Shown here piece by piece: positions 7,414 to 16,364 of a stretch of DNA of 64,000 nucleotides. The stretch is taken from positions 124,001 to 188,000 of the forward strand of contig NZ_SOAP01000004.1 of the NCBI RefSeq assembly GCF_004364805.1, given 5' to 3'. Under the pieces are notes generated by a model. It saw nothing but the letters and a program-made list of their open reading frames with translations. It was not told the DNA's origin and searched no databases. Each line of letters begins with the position of its first letter. Positions within the stretch are counted from its first letter, which is position 1. Source of the stretch: Pelagimonas phthalicica (GTDB lineage: Bacteria; Pseudomonadota; Alphaproteobacteria; Rhodobacterales; Rhodobacteraceae). The translations under genes were made by a program, and so were the position numbers.

Positions 7414-9483
7414 ATGAGTGATTATACCGTGACTTTGGATGAGATTGAGGGCGACGAGCCTTGGACAGCTGCCGAGCAGCGGTTGATTGAGGAGGCGCAT
7501 TCGGGGGGCGTCCGGTTTGCGGATGAGGTGCCCGAGACCGCAACCGACGAAAACACCATCCGCGCCGCCCTGATCCGCCATGTGGTGCTGGGTGGCTGCG
7601 CCAAGTGCCGAGTGAGTGAGAAATCGGTCAAGGTTGCGGGAGCTTGGGTCACTGGCAGACTGGATCTTGAAGGATGTGACACCAGAAATGATCTGGTTTT
7701 GTTTGATTGTAACATGGACCAAGCGCCGCTCCTTCGGGATGCACATCTGGGTGCGGTCTATTTGTCTGGCAGTCATATGCCGGGGCTGGATGCCATCAGG
7801 CTCAAAACTAACCACAACATCCAGTTAGGTCAGGGCTTCGAATCCAAGGGACCTATAGACCTAAGCGCTGCGCAAATTGGCGGGCAATTTGCTTGTTCGG
7901 GCGGGAGATTTGAAAATCCCGAGGGCGACGCGATAATGGCTGACTCCATCTATGTGCAAGCCAGCCTTTTCTTTCGAGACGGGTTCTCTGCTGCAGGACG
8001 GGTGAACTTGTCGCACGCTACGATAGGTGGGCAAGTGGATTGCTCTGGCGGTACCTTTGAAAACCTTGAAGGTGATGCAATAGCTGCCAATGCCATATCA
8101 ATCGGAGCCAGTCTTTTCTTGGGCGAAGGGTTTGAAGCCAGAGGGCGGGTTAATTTGACCCGTGCCGAGATTGTAGGCCAAGTAGCTTGTATCCGGGGGC
8201 GTTTCGAAAACCTCACAGGTGTAGCCTTAGTAGGCGATTCTATGTCCATAGGAGACAGCCTATTCCTAAGCGAAGGGTTTTCCGCCAAAGGGCAAGTAGT
8301 TTTGACTAACACAAGGATTGGCGGCCAAATGGCTTGCGTCGGTGGAGAGTTCTCGAACCCCTTCGGCGATGCGTTGACCGCAGACTCCATTTCGATCCGA
8401 ACTGACCTTTTCCTAAGCATAGGGTTTTATGCCTCAGGGCGGGTGGACTTGGTGCGGGCAGACATTGGTGGCAACCTCATCTGTGTAGACGGCACATTTG
8501 ACGGAGGGTTTGATGGCGAGGCGATGCGGGTGAAAGCCGGGTTCTTTTGGCGTGGAGTTGAAAAGGTCAGCGGCACCATCAACCTCACCGATGCCCATGT
8601 CGCCCGATTAGAGGATGATCTGGCCAGTTGGCAAATGGCCGACAAACTCATCCTGCACGGGTTTCGCTATGATCGCACTACTGGAGAGATGCCGTTAGAG
8701 GAGCGTTTGGCTTGGTTGGATCAAAAGTGGGAGCGCGACATCCCACCAGGACTTTCTGCAACTGTACGAGAATTTGGCAAAGGCGATCCTTTCTTCAAAG
8801 CTTATTTGCCAGAAAGCTACGGCAAAGATTTTGACCCGCAACCCTTTACGCAATTGGCGCGGCATCTTACAGCAAATGGTCAACCTTTCAGTGCCAGAAT
8901 CGTTCGCCTCGAACGTGAAAAGCGGGAGCGAAGCGCCGAGCTTAGAAAGGCACTTGCTGCAGTCGATTTTAGCCTCTCGACAGAGGTAAATTTGATCTTT
9001 GTTATGCTTCGCAACGGCCTGGCGAGTTCGATTGCCTCGCTTTTCGATTGGCTGACCGACCTAATAAAAGCTACTGTTTTCTTTTTGCTGGTGTTTGCCT
9101 TCAACTGGATTGTTTACTCTCGAGCCTATGAACTTCACCAAATGGCACCGACATCAGACGTTGTACTAACGTCTACGGACTGGATCGAGCACGTTGGGTT
9201 GGTTGACGGCCAACTAGATAACGTCGCTTCTCCCACTTTGAAGGAATGGAACGAAAGTAAAACCGCGCAGGATTACACCACCTTCAACGCCGCGCTCTAC
9301 GCGCTTGACCTTTTCATCCCGCTGGATGCATTGGGGCAAGAGGCGGCCTGGGCTCCTTCCCCCGCCCGTGGCTTGTGGGGAAAGATCGGATTTGCGACTG
9401 GGTGGATAACGCAAATGCTGGGCTGGGTCTTTACCGCCATCACCGCCGCCGCGCTGACCGGGTTTGTGGGGCGCAAAGATTAA
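7414..9483 (+). CDS. Large repeat protein with cysteine ladder and C-terminal membrane helices
   Basis: A 689-aa protein of unknown function. Five tandem 49-residue repeats are encoded at 7828-8562, each of the form GEGF-x-A-x-GRVNL...IGGQ-x-x-CxGG-x-FEN...GDA...SLFL. The pattern suggests a beta-helix with one cysteine per coil. The C-terminal 200 residues hold a charged helix, a membrane segment (KATVFFLLVFAFNWIVYS) and a final hydrophobic segment ending GFVGRKD, so the repeats are probably tethered to the inner membrane. There is no signal peptide. The start is uncertain: ATG at 7414 gives MSDYTV, while other in-frame starts lie at 7351 and 7369. DNA is more AT-rich than its neighbours, which would fit acquisition. 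It overlaps the lysE stop by 3 bp. Confidence 0.8.
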   Translation: MSDYTVTLDEIEGDEPWTAAEQRLIEEAHSGGVRFADEVPETATDENTIRAALIRHVVLGGCAKCRVSEKSVKVAGAWVTGRLDLEGCDTRNDLVLFDCNMDQAPLLRDAHLGAVYLSGSHMPGLDAIRLKTNHNIQLGQGFESKGPIDLSAAQIGGQFACSGGRFENPEGDAIMADSIYVQASLFFRDGFSAAGRVNLSHATIGGQVDCSGGTFENLEGDAIAANAISIGASLFLGEGFEARGRVNLTRAEIVGQVACIRGRFENLTGVALVGDSMSIGDSLFLSEGFSAKGQVVLTNTRIGGQMACVGGEFSNPFGDALTADSISIRTDLFLSIGFYASGRVDLVRADIGGNLICVDGTFDGGFDGEAMRVKAGFFWRGVEKVSGTINLTDAHVARLEDDLASWQMADKLILHGFRYDRTTGEMPLEERLAWLDQKWERDIPPGLSATVREFGKGDPFFKAYLPESYGKDFDPQPFTQLARHLTANGQPFSARIVRLEREKRERSAELRKALAAVDFSLSTEVNLIFVMLRNGLASSIASLFDWLTDLIKATVFFLLVFAFNWIVYSRAYELHQMAPTSDVVLTSTDWIEHVGLVDGQLDNVASPTLKEWNESKTAQDYTTFNAALYALDLFIPLDALGQEAAWAPSPARGLWGKIGFATGWITQMLGWVFTAITAAALTGFVGRKD
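7828..8562 (+). repeat. Five tandem 147-bp coding repeats
   Basis: Units begin at 7828, 7975, 8122, 8269 and 8416. Each encodes 49 residues with identical spacing of the GF, G-x-V-x-L, IGGQ and CxGG positions. The protein repeat is far better kept than the DNA, so it is maintained by protein-level constraint rather than being a recent DNA duplication. The last unit is the most degenerate. Confidence 0.85.
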
Positions 9484-10076
9484 CTGCGCGCCCATTGCCA
9501 CAGGAACAGCCCTACCAGGGTGATCAGCACCGATCCCATGGCGCGGCAGAGCAGGCGCATTTGGGCGGGGGTTTGGATCACGCGGGCCAGTTGTGCGCCG
9601 AACACCGCCCAGACGCCCACCCCGATGAAACACAAAAGCGACCAAAGCGCGATGACCACATAGAGGTCAGCGGTGCCCGGGCGCAGGTTGAACAGCGACA
9701 GCGCCGCCAGAATCGCCCCCCACGCCTTGGGGTTCAGCCATTGCAGCAGCGCCCCTTGCAGGAACCCGGGAACGGGTTGGTCAGCCCCCTGCTGCAAAGC
9801 GTCGGCGCGAAACAAAGGCAGCGCGATATAGAGGATCAACGCGGCTCCGGCCAGGGTCATCCCATCGGTGAACACGCTCGCCCCCTCGGGCAAAGCCGCC
9901 AGCCCAAGCCCCAGGATCAGCAACAGCCCGGCAAAGCCAATCGTCGCGCCACTGACAAAGGCAACGGTCTTGGCCACCCCGTTTTGCAACCCCGAGGCCA
10001 AGGTGATCACATTCACCGGCCCGGGCACAAAAGACATGGTAAAGGCAAACAAAGCGATGGGCAGCAGGCTGGGCAT
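9480..10076 (-). CDS. LysE family amino-acid exporter
   Basis: A 198-aa inner-membrane protein of the LysE/RhtB family, with about six hydrophobic segments and the N-terminal motif FVPGPVNVITLASG near residues 16-29, which marks the family. Members export amino acids such as lysine, threonine or homoserine lactone; the substrate here is unknown. The start at 10076 gives MPSLLPIALF; longer frames upstream lack conservation. A LysR gene diverges from it 94 bp away, the usual arrangement for a self-regulated exporter. Confidence 0.9.
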   Translation of the reverse strand: MPSLLPIALFAFTMSFVPGPVNVITLASGLQNGVAKTVAFVSGATIGFAGLLLILGLGLAALPEGASVFTDGMTLAGAALILYIALPLFRADALQQGADQPVPGFLQGALLQWLNPKAWGAILAALSLFNLRPGTADLYVVIALWSLLCFIGVGVWAVFGAQLARVIQTPAQMRLLCRAMGSVLITLVGLFLWQWARS

Positions 10077-10170
10077 GGGATCTCCGTTCAGACATCCGCG
10101 CACTCTATTGCGCCGCGCTTTGGCACAAAATATGTTGCAATTTGATCTTACTGTTCGGCAAAGCGATGCA

Positions 10171-11061
10171 ATGAGCCTTGAGCACCTGAAATCCATGGGC
10201 GTTTTCGCCGAGGTTGCCAGCAGCGGTTCCTTTCGAGGTGCGGCGCGGGCCTTGGAAATGACGCCCTCTTCGGTCGCCTACCATGTGCAACAGCTCGAGG
10301 AGCGGCTGGGCACGCCCCTGCTCTATCGCAGCACCCGTAAGCTCAGCCTGACCGAAGCCGGGCAGCGCTTGGCCGAGGCCGCGCAATCCATGCGCCACAT
10401 GGCGGATATCGGCATGCAGGGGGCGGCCTCTGGTGCCGAACAGCTTCAAGGCGCGCTTCATATTTCCCTCACGGTTTCACTGTTACGCTCGCCCATCAGC
10501 TGCGCACTGGCGCGTTTTCAACAGCAAAACCCGGATGTCGCCCTGCGTTTAACCTATAGCGATGCTGCGCATGACCTGATTGCGGATCGTATTGATCTGG
10601 CACTGCGGGTTGGCACGCTGGACAGTTCCGCCCTGAAATGCCGCCGGATCTGGACCATGCAAAGGGCGCTGGTCGCCTCCCCCGATTTGTTGGCCCGACA
10701 CAAGCCGATCCAACATCCCAATGACCTGGCCACAATCCCCTGGGTCAAACATGCCAACCTCCCCGAAAAGCGGCGTTTCACCTCCGCCACAGGGGAAACG
10801 CGGGACGTGCTTCAATACGGCGCGCTCAAGGTCGACAATATCGAGGCCATGGTGGATCTGGCGGTGAATGGCATGGCCCTCGCCTCCCCCCCGCGCCACT
10901 ATATCGAAGCGCAGCTGCGCGACGGCAGCCTCGTCGAGATCCTCTCCGATTGGAAATTGGCCGAGATCCCGGTTCAAGCGATCTGGCCGGATACCAAGGT
11001 GGAAAACCCGCTGACACGGGCGTTCCTCATGGTCTTGGCGGCCGAGACCGGAATAAAGTAG
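10171..11061 (+). CDS. LysR family transcriptional regulator
   Basis: A 296-aa LysR protein. The N-terminal winged helix-turn-helix covers residues 1-60 (FAEVASSGSFRGAARALEMTPSSVAYHVQQLEERLG), followed by a periplasmic-binding-like effector domain. Its divergent position against the LysE exporter suggests it controls that gene in response to the exported compound. The open frame extends upstream to 9868 through lysE, but the HTH begins right after the ATG at 10171, so that start is preferred. Confidence 0.9.
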   Translation: MSLEHLKSMGVFAEVASSGSFRGAARALEMTPSSVAYHVQQLEERLGTPLLYRSTRKLSLTEAGQRLAEAAQSMRHMADIGMQGAASGAEQLQGALHISLTVSLLRSPISCALARFQQQNPDVALRLTYSDAAHDLIADRIDLALRVGTLDSSALKCRRIWTMQRALVASPDLLARHKPIQHPNDLATIPWVKHANLPEKRRFTSATGETRDVLQYGALKVDNIEAMVDLAVNGMALASPPRHYIEAQLRDGSLVEILSDWKLAEIPVQAIWPDTKVENPLTRAFLMVLAAETGIK

Positions 11062-11066
11062 AGCAA

Positions 11067-11094
11067 CAAAAAAGGGCGCAACCTTGTGCGCCCT
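11067..11094 (-). terminator. Rho-independent terminator of gcrA
   Basis: An 8-bp stem (11073-11080 with 11087-11094, AGGGCGCA/TGCGCCCT) with a 6-nt loop. On the minus strand it is followed by a run of five to six T residues (11067-11072), just beyond the gcrA stop. Confidence 0.8.
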
Positions 11095-11116
11095 CGTTCA
11101 TCCCAGTCACCCAAAA

Positions 11117-11701
11117 TCAGCGGCGACGGTCGCGACGCGCGCTCATGGGTTGGAAGGCGACGCCGACATGGGCCTCGCAATAGGGTTTGCCTTGCTGGAC
11201 GGGCAGACCACAGAACCAGAAATCATCGGTGGCCGGGTCACCCACGGGCCATTTGCAGGTCCGCTCGGTCAGCTCCATCAATGTCAGCTTCTTGGCTTTC
11301 TTCTCGACCTCGCTCACGCGGGCCAGAGCCTCGGGAGAGATTTCGTTGGCCGATGGCTGGGGTGGCAGCGGTTGGCCCGCTGGAATGATCTGCTTGCGCG
11401 CGGGCACAGGGGCCGGAGCCGCCGGAGCGGCCGCTGCTGGCTCGGGCTTGGGCGCTGGTTTTGGCTTGGGCGCAGCTTCGGCCTTGGGCTTTGGTGCTGG
11501 CTTGGGCTTTGGCTCTGCCTTGGCTTTGGCCTTGGCGTCGCCACCACCGGAACCGGCGCGGTTGGACAGGCCCAGACGATGCACCTTGCCGATCACCGCA
11601 TTGCGGGTCACCCCGCCGAGTTCCTTGGCAATCTGGCTGGCAGATTGACCTTCTCCCCACATCTTTTTGAGCAGCTCGACGCGTTCATCGGTCCAGGACA
11701 T
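11117..11701 (-). CDS. gcrA: GcrA cell-cycle regulator
   Basis: GcrA binds sigma-70 RNA polymerase and activates promoters carrying CcrM-methylated GANTC sites in alphaproteobacteria. The 194-aa product starts with the hallmark MSWTDERVELLKKMW and the HTH ASQIAKELGGVTRNAVIGK, then a long Ala/Pro/Lys-rich linker (residues about 50-130), and ends with the conserved C-terminal domain (TCKWPVGDP...FCG...YCEAH). The linker is low-complexity, so its exact length may vary between strains. A terminator-like hairpin lies directly upstream of the start codon. Confidence 0.95.
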   Translation of the reverse strand: MSWTDERVELLKKMWGEGQSASQIAKELGGVTRNAVIGKVHRLGLSNRAGSGGGDAKAKAKAEPKPKPAPKPKAEAAPKPKPAPKPEPAAAAPAAPAPVPARKQIIPAGQPLPPQPSANEISPEALARVSEVEKKAKKLTLMELTERTCKWPVGDPATDDFWFCGLPVQQGKPYCEAHVGVAFQPMSARRDRRR

Positions 11702-11715
11702 CGCATATTCCCACT

Positions 11716-11741
11716 GAAAAAGCGGCCCCCCTTGGGACCGC
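11716..11741 (-). promoter_or_regulatory. Terminator-like hairpin in the gcrA leader
   Basis: On the minus strand GCGGTCCC-AAGG-GGGGCCGC (8 bp with one G-U pair, 4-nt loop) is followed by TTTTT, ending 14 nt before the gcrA ATG. The strand and T-run fit an intrinsic terminator. Because only the divergent permease gene lies beyond it, it could be an attenuator of gcrA or block upstream antisense reads. Confidence 0.5.
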
Positions 11742-11818
11742 CTGTCGTTTATTGAGTTCGCCCTATTCTAATCATTGCGAAACAAGTTACAAGGCGGCCC
11801 AGAAACCAAGAGGCCGCA

Positions 11819-12640
11819 ATGTCACAGTCGAATCTGCAAAATCCTAGCTTTCAGCCCGGAAATCGACGTTTTGGAGCCGTGAACTGGCTTGGGCTGCAAA
11901 CCCTGGCCAAGCGCGAGATCCTGCGATTCCTCAATGTCTGGACGCAAACCTTGCTGGCCCCTTTAGTGACGGCCGGGCTGTTCATGCTGATTTTCACCAT
12001 CGCCATCGGGTCGAAACGCGGTGATGTGATGGGGGTTCCTTTCTCTTCCTTTATCGCACCCGGCATTCTGATGATGACCGTGATCCAGAACGCCTTTGCC
12101 AATACCTCCAGCTCTTTGGTTATCACCAAGGTGCAAGGCAATATCGTTGATACGCTGATGCCGCCGCTTTCGGCGCTTGAACTGGTGCTGGGTTATCTGG
12201 CAGGGGGCGTCACCCGGGGCATTATTGTCGCCATTGCCATTGGGCTGGCGCAGTGGCTGGTGCTGGGCATAGTGCCCGCTCACCCGCTGGTGGCACTGCT
12301 CTTTGTGATCATCGGCGCGGCGTTTTTGTCGGCGCTTGGCATGTTGGCCGGGATCATCGCCAACAAATTCGACCAGATGGCCGCGATCACCAACTTTATC
12401 GTCACGCCTTTGGCGTTCCTGTCCGGCACCTTTTATTCGGTCGAGGCATTGCCGCCGGTGCTGTACCAGATCACCCATCTCAACCCGGTCTTTTACCTGA
12501 TCGACGGGGTGCGCTGGGGTGTTCTTGGAATCTCTGACAGCTCGCCTGTGCTTGGGTTTGTCGTCGCTTTGGGGGCCACCTTGGCCGCTTGCACACTGGC
12601 TTGGGTCTGGTTCAACCGGGGCTATCGGCTCAAAGCGTAA
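11819..12640 (+). CDS. ABC-2 type transporter permease
   Basis: A 273-aa inner-membrane permease with six hydrophobic segments and the ABC-2 motif region near the C-terminus (FLSGTFYSVEALPPVLYQI...NPVFYLIDGVRWGVLG), resembling the YadH/NodJ subfamily. These proteins export drugs, polysaccharides or lipids together with an ATPase. No ATPase gene lies beside it, which is unusual. The end overlaps the convergent LysR gene by 11 bp. AAGAGG precedes the ATG. Confidence 0.9.
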   Translation: MSQSNLQNPSFQPGNRRFGAVNWLGLQTLAKREILRFLNVWTQTLLAPLVTAGLFMLIFTIAIGSKRGDVMGVPFSSFIAPGILMMTVIQNAFANTSSSLVITKVQGNIVDTLMPPLSALELVLGYLAGGVTRGIIVAIAIGLAQWLVLGIVPAHPLVALLFVIIGAAFLSALGMLAGIIANKFDQMAAITNFIVTPLAFLSGTFYSVEALPPVLYQITHLNPVFYLIDGVRWGVLGISDSSPVLGFVVALGATLAACTLAWVWFNRGYRLKA

Positions 12641-13514
12641 AGCGTTCGGCGCTGGCTTCGGTCAACCAATCGCGAAAGGCCACCAAGGCCGGGTAATCCG
12701 CCCGCGCCTCCGGCCAAAGCAGATAATATGCGCCGACCGCCACGGGCTGTGTGTCTTTGGCAATCTGCAACCCGTCCGGCAATGCTTCGGGCCGCGCCAG
12801 ATAGTCAGGCACCAGCGCCACGCCCAAGCCCGCTTGGGCGGCGCGCAGCATGGTGCCAAACTGATCCACCACCATGGCTGGACGACCCGGCGCTGGCAGG
12901 GATTGCGTTTCAAACCAGCTGGGCCAGGCATCGGGGCGCGTTTCGATTTGCAGGCGTGGCAGATGCGCCATCTCGTTCTGCGCCAACAGGTCCGGTGTCG
13001 CCACGGCGATCATGTGCTCATCCCACAGCTTGAGCACCTCTACCCCCGGCCAACCGCCCTGCCCGTGCAGAATCGCGGCGTGAAAGTTTTGCTCTGCAAA
13101 ATCAAACGGGGCGAGGCGGGTCGACATGTTCACGCTGATCCCCGGATGCTGTCGCAAAAACCCCGGCAGGCGCGGGGCCAGCCAATGGGTGCCCAGACTG
13201 GGCAAACAGGCCAGGTTCAACGCGCCACCATCGGGGTTTGTCTGCAAGGCAATCGTCGCGGTCTGGATCTGTGCCAACGCCCCGCGCACCTCGGCTGCAT
13301 AGGCCGCCCCCCGCGCCGTGACCCGCAACCTCTTGCGATCACGCTCAAAAAGCACGCGCCCTGTCAGCGCCTCAAGCTTGGCAATCTGGCGGCTGACGGC
13401 GCTTTGGGTCAGGTCCAGCTCATGCGCCGCATCCGTGACCGAGCCCAACCGAGCCACAGCTTCAAAGGCGGTGAGCCAGGACAAGGGCGGCAAATGGCGG
13501 CGTGACAGGGACAT
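12630..13514 (-). CDS. LysR (GcvA-like) regulator, probable regulator of gcdH
   Basis: A 294-aa LysR protein with the GcvA-type start [26 protein letters not shown] and HTH segment [14 protein letters not shown], followed by the effector domain. It is divergent from gcdH with a 100-bp intergenic region, the arrangement of GcdR-type activators of glutaryl-CoA dehydrogenase. That pairing is the basis for the regulatory call. Its C-terminus overlaps the convergent permease gene by 11 bp. Confidence 0.85.
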   Translation of the reverse strand: MSLSRRHLPPLSWLTAFEAVARLGSVTDAAHELDLTQSAVSRQIAKLEALTGRVLFERDRKRLRVTARGAAYAAEVRGALAQIQTATIALQTNPDGGALNLACLPSLGTHWLAPRLPGFLRQHPGISVNMSTRLAPFDFAEQNFHAAILHGQGGWPGVEVLKLWDEHMIAVATPDLLAQNEMAHLPRLQIETRPDAWPSWFETQSLPAPGRPAMVVDQFGTMLRAAQAGLGVALVPDYLARPEALPDGLQIAKDTQPVAVGAYYLLWPEARADYPALVAFRDWLTEASAERFTL

Positions 13515-13515
13515 A

Positions 13516-13534
13516 TCATTCCTTTTCGGAATGA
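13516..13534. promoter_or_regulatory. Candidate LysR operator between regulator and gcdH
   Basis: Perfect inverted repeat TCATTCC-TTTTC-GGAATGA (7-bp arms, 5-nt spacer) directly next to the regulator start codon. Size and position fit the autoregulatory binding site of a LysR protein. Confidence 0.5.
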
Positions 13535-13614
13535 ACTCATGCCAGAATTTTGTTTTGAGGTCCAGATTGCTGCGTTTATGTCATGATAAACCCGAAATTC
13601 CGAAAGGCCCCACC

Positions 13615-14829
13615 ATGTCCTTAGATCTGTCGCCCCAATCGCAACCCGGCTTGTCCAGCTTTTCCTGGGAAGATCCCTTCTTGATGGAAAACCAGCTGCA
13701 AGAAGACGAGCGCATGATCCGCGACAGCGCCAAGGCCTATGCGCAGGACAAGCTGATGGCGCGGGTGACCGACGCCTTTGCCAAAGAGGAAACCGACCCC
13801 GAGATTTTCCGCGAAATGGGTGAGATGGGCCTGCTCGGCACCACCATCCCCGAGGAATATGGCGGGCTGGGTGCGGGCTATGTCGCCTATGGTCTTGTGG
13901 CGCGCGAGGTTGAGCGTGTGGATAGCGGCTATCGCTCGATGATGTCTGTGCAAAGCTCGCTGGTGATGTATCCCATCTATGCCTATGGCACCCCGGAGCA
14001 GCGCCAGAAATATCTGCCCAAACTGGCCAGCGGCGAATATATCGGCTGCTTTGGCCTGACCGAGCCGGATGCAGGGTCAGACCCGGGCAGCATGAAGACC
14101 ACCGCCAAAAAGGTGGATGGCGGCTATGTACTGAACGGCACCAAGATGTGGATTTCCAACGCGCCCATCGCCGATGTCTTTGTGGTCTGGGCGAAATCCG
14201 ACGGGCATGATGGCAAGATCAAGGGCTTTGTGCTGGAAAAAGGCATGAAGGGCCTGAGCGCGCCCAAGATTGAAGGCAAACAATCCCTGCGCGCCTCAAT
14301 CACCGGCGAGATTGTTATGGACAATGTCGAAGTCTCCGAAGACGCCCTGCTGCCGAATGTATCTGGTTTGAAAGGCCCGTTTGGCTGTCTCAACCGCGCC
14401 CGTTATGGCATCAGCTGGGGGGCCATGGGGGCCGCCGAAGATTGCTGGCATCGCGCCTTGCAATATGGTTTGGACCGCAAACAATTCGGCAAACCACTGG
14501 CGCAAACGCAGCTGTTCCAGCTGAAACTGGCCAATATGCAGACCGAAATTGCGCTTGGCTTGCAAGCCTCGCTGCGCGTTGGCCGCCTGATGGACGAAGC
14601 CCAGGCCGCGCCCGAGATGATCTCGATCGTCAAGCGCAACAATTGCGGCAAAGCCCTTGAGATCGCGCGCCACGCCCGCGACATGCATGGCGGCAACGGC
14701 ATCAGCCAGGAATTCCACGTCATCCGTCACATGGTGAACCTGGAAACGGTGAACACCTATGAAGGCACCCATGATGTGCACGCCTTGATCCTGGGCCGTG
14801 CGCAGACCGGGCTTCAAGCGTTTTTCTAA
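13615..14829 (+). CDS. gcdH: Glutaryl-CoA dehydrogenase
   Basis: Oxidatively decarboxylates glutaryl-CoA to crotonyl-CoA in lysine, tryptophan and aromatic degradation, using FAD. The 404-aa product has acyl-CoA dehydrogenase signatures: [32 protein letters not shown] and [16 protein letters not shown] near the C-terminus, with [10 protein letters not shown]. The N-terminal FSWEDPF region is typical of GcdH. GAAAGG precedes the ATG; the open frame runs further upstream without conservation. A terminator follows. Confidence 0.95.
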   Translation: MSLDLSPQSQPGLSSFSWEDPFLMENQLQEDERMIRDSAKAYAQDKLMARVTDAFAKEETDPEIFREMGEMGLLGTTIPEEYGGLGAGYVAYGLVAREVERVDSGYRSMMSVQSSLVMYPIYAYGTPEQRQKYLPKLASGEYIGCFGLTEPDAGSDPGSMKTTAKKVDGGYVLNGTKMWISNAPIADVFVVWAKSDGHDGKIKGFVLEKGMKGLSAPKIEGKQSLRASITGEIVMDNVEVSEDALLPNVSGLKGPFGCLNRARYGISWGAMGAAEDCWHRALQYGLDRKQFGKPLAQTQLFQLKLANMQTEIALGLQASLRVGRLMDEAQAAPEMISIVKRNNCGKALEIARHARDMHGGNGISQEFHVIRHMVNLETVNTYEGTHDVHALILGRAQTGLQAFF

Positions 14830-14852
14830 AGCTCGTCAAAGAGCTGGATGTG

Positions 14853-14877
14853 AAAAGGGGCCGCTTGGCCCTTTTTC
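14853..14877 (+). terminator. Rho-independent terminator of gcdH
   Basis: AAAAGGGGCC-GCTT-GGCCCTTTTT forms a stem with a 4-nt loop and a T-run, 24 nt after the gcdH stop. Confidence 0.8.
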
Positions 14878-15000
14878 TTCGCGATGAATTGGAAAGCTTA
14901 GACGTGTGATCGTCGTCCCGCGGGTTGGCGATGAAACTTCCGTTTCTGCCACTTTATCCCAGCAAAATTCTATCCTACATCCGTGTTCACCAAAACGTGC

Positions 15001-15033
15001 CAAAATCGCCATCCCGGGGGGCGGGACGGCGAT
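15001..15033 (-). terminator. Probable terminator of the sugar-uptake operon
   Basis: ATCGCC (15005-15010) pairs with GGCGAT (15028-15033), extended by TCCCG/CGGGA after one mismatch. On the minus strand the stem is followed by a short TTTT run. It lies 36 nt beyond the glycosidase stop. Confidence 0.55.
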
Positions 15034-15068
15034 CACGCGGCGGCCCAAGGGCCTTGATTCCGCGTGTG

Positions 15069-16364
15069 TCACTCCAACTGCGTCTGTGAAATGAACTCGA
15101 TCACCATAGCCGCCGTCCAGGTAAAACGCGTCCCTCCGCAGGGCTCCCCGCTTTTGGGATCATAATATTCGGCGAACCCGCTTTGCTCGATCAGTTTGAC
15201 GCTGCTCTGCGCGATGCGCTGTGCCACCGCCGTTTGCCCAGCGCGGCTGAGCCCGTCGCTGATCATGTAATTCACGATCAACCAGGCGGGACCACGCCAG
15301 TAGCGCTTGCCATCATAATCAGACGAGGCCGGATCGTGGCTTGGCACCAGATAATTGACCAGCTCCGCGATCTTTGTGATCCGCTCGGCGATGATGGCGG
15401 CGCGCTCGGACGGGATCTGGGCAAAAGCCGCCAGCAAACCACCGACCGAGGGGCTGTCGATCAGCTCGCCCAGCACCCGATCCTGACAGAGATACTGCCC
15501 ATGCGCATCGCTCCACAGCGTGTCCATGGCCGCGATCCCTTTGCCAGCCTGCGCGCGCGAGCTTTCAGCGACCTCCACCTCGCCCAAAGCATCAGCCAAA
15601 TCCGCCAGATCCATGCAAGAGCGAAGCAAGATCCCGTTAAAGCCAGGGTCAACAACCTGAAACGGCGAAGCATCATGCAGTTTGGAGTTGTCCCAGTCCA
15701 GGCTGCGGAACAGTTGCACCAGCCAGATATACCGCTCATATTGCGCCTGGGTTGGGCGGTGATCCGCATCCGCATGTTGCAGATCACGGCGGATAAAGGG
15801 CAAGACGCCGTCGGTCGGCACCCTCTCAAAGGCCGCATCCCAATCAACCGAGTTGTCGCGCCCGGATTCCCAAGGATGCAGGATGGCCACAAGCCCAGTG
15901 CCTTGCGGATCGCGATTGGCAAAGAACCAATCATGCCAGGCCTTGACCTTTGGCAGCAGCGCGCGGGCCTTGGCATCGGCCAGCTCGCGATCCTTGGCCC
16001 GATCAAACAGGCGCTTGATCGCAAACCCGGCCACGGCGGGCTGGGTGATCCCGGATGTAGGCACATCGCGCCCCGTGGCCCAGACATCGGGGCCGGGGAA
16101 ATAGCCATCATCTTCCTTATGGAAGATGATATGCGGCACCATCCCGTCCTCCCATTGATGGGCAAACAAGGTCTCGATCTCGCGCCAGGCGCGTTCCTCA
16201 TCAAAATAGGCCTGCCCCAGCGCAGTCAGGCAGCTGTCCCAATTCCATTGGAACGGATAAAGCCCATGGGTCGGAACCGTATAGGTGCCAAGATCGTTTT
16301 CGCGCAGAATCTCTGACGCGTTTTGCAAGAGCGATTGCATGTTATCTGTATCCTTGATCGTCAT
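15069..16364 (-). CDS. MGH1-like / GH63-type glycoside hydrolase
   Basis: A 431-aa cytoplasmic (alpha/alpha)6-barrel glycosidase by motif. FQWNWDS at 38-44, LHPWESGRDNS in the middle, YWRGPAWLIVNYMI and the C-terminal GGTRFTWTAA are typical of the trehalase/GH63/mannosylglycerate-hydrolase group. It has no signal peptide. Being the last gene of an ABC sugar-uptake operon, overlapping the ATPase gene by 4 bp, it probably hydrolyses the imported compound. Mannosylglycerate, glucosylglycerate, trehalose or a related alpha-glycoside are candidates; the sequence alone does not decide. Confidence 0.85.
   Translation of the reverse strand: MTIKDTDNMQSLLQNASEILRENDLGTYTVPTHGLYPFQWNWDSCLTALGQAYFDEERAWREIETLFAHQWEDGMVPHIIFHKEDDGYFPGPDVWATGRDVPTSGITQPAVAGFAIKRLFDRAKDRELADAKARALLPKVKAWHDWFFANRDPQGTGLVAILHPWESGRDNSVDWDAAFERVPTDGVLPFIRRDLQHADADHRPTQAQYERYIWLVQLFRSLDWDNSKLHDASPFQVVDPGFNGILLRSCMDLADLADALGEVEVAESSRAQAGKGIAAMDTLWSDAHGQYLCQDRVLGELIDSPSVGGLLAAFAQIPSERAAIIAERITKIAELVNYLVPSHDPASSDYDGKRYWRGPAWLIVNYMISDGLSRAGQTAVAQRIAQSSVKLIEQSGFAEYYDPKSGEPCGGTRFTWTAAMVIEFISQTQLE

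Noticed and set aside
9375-10145. 256-residue plus-strand frame over lysE
   Set aside because: Opposite-strand shadow of the LysE gene; Gln/Arg-rich with no homology-like pattern.
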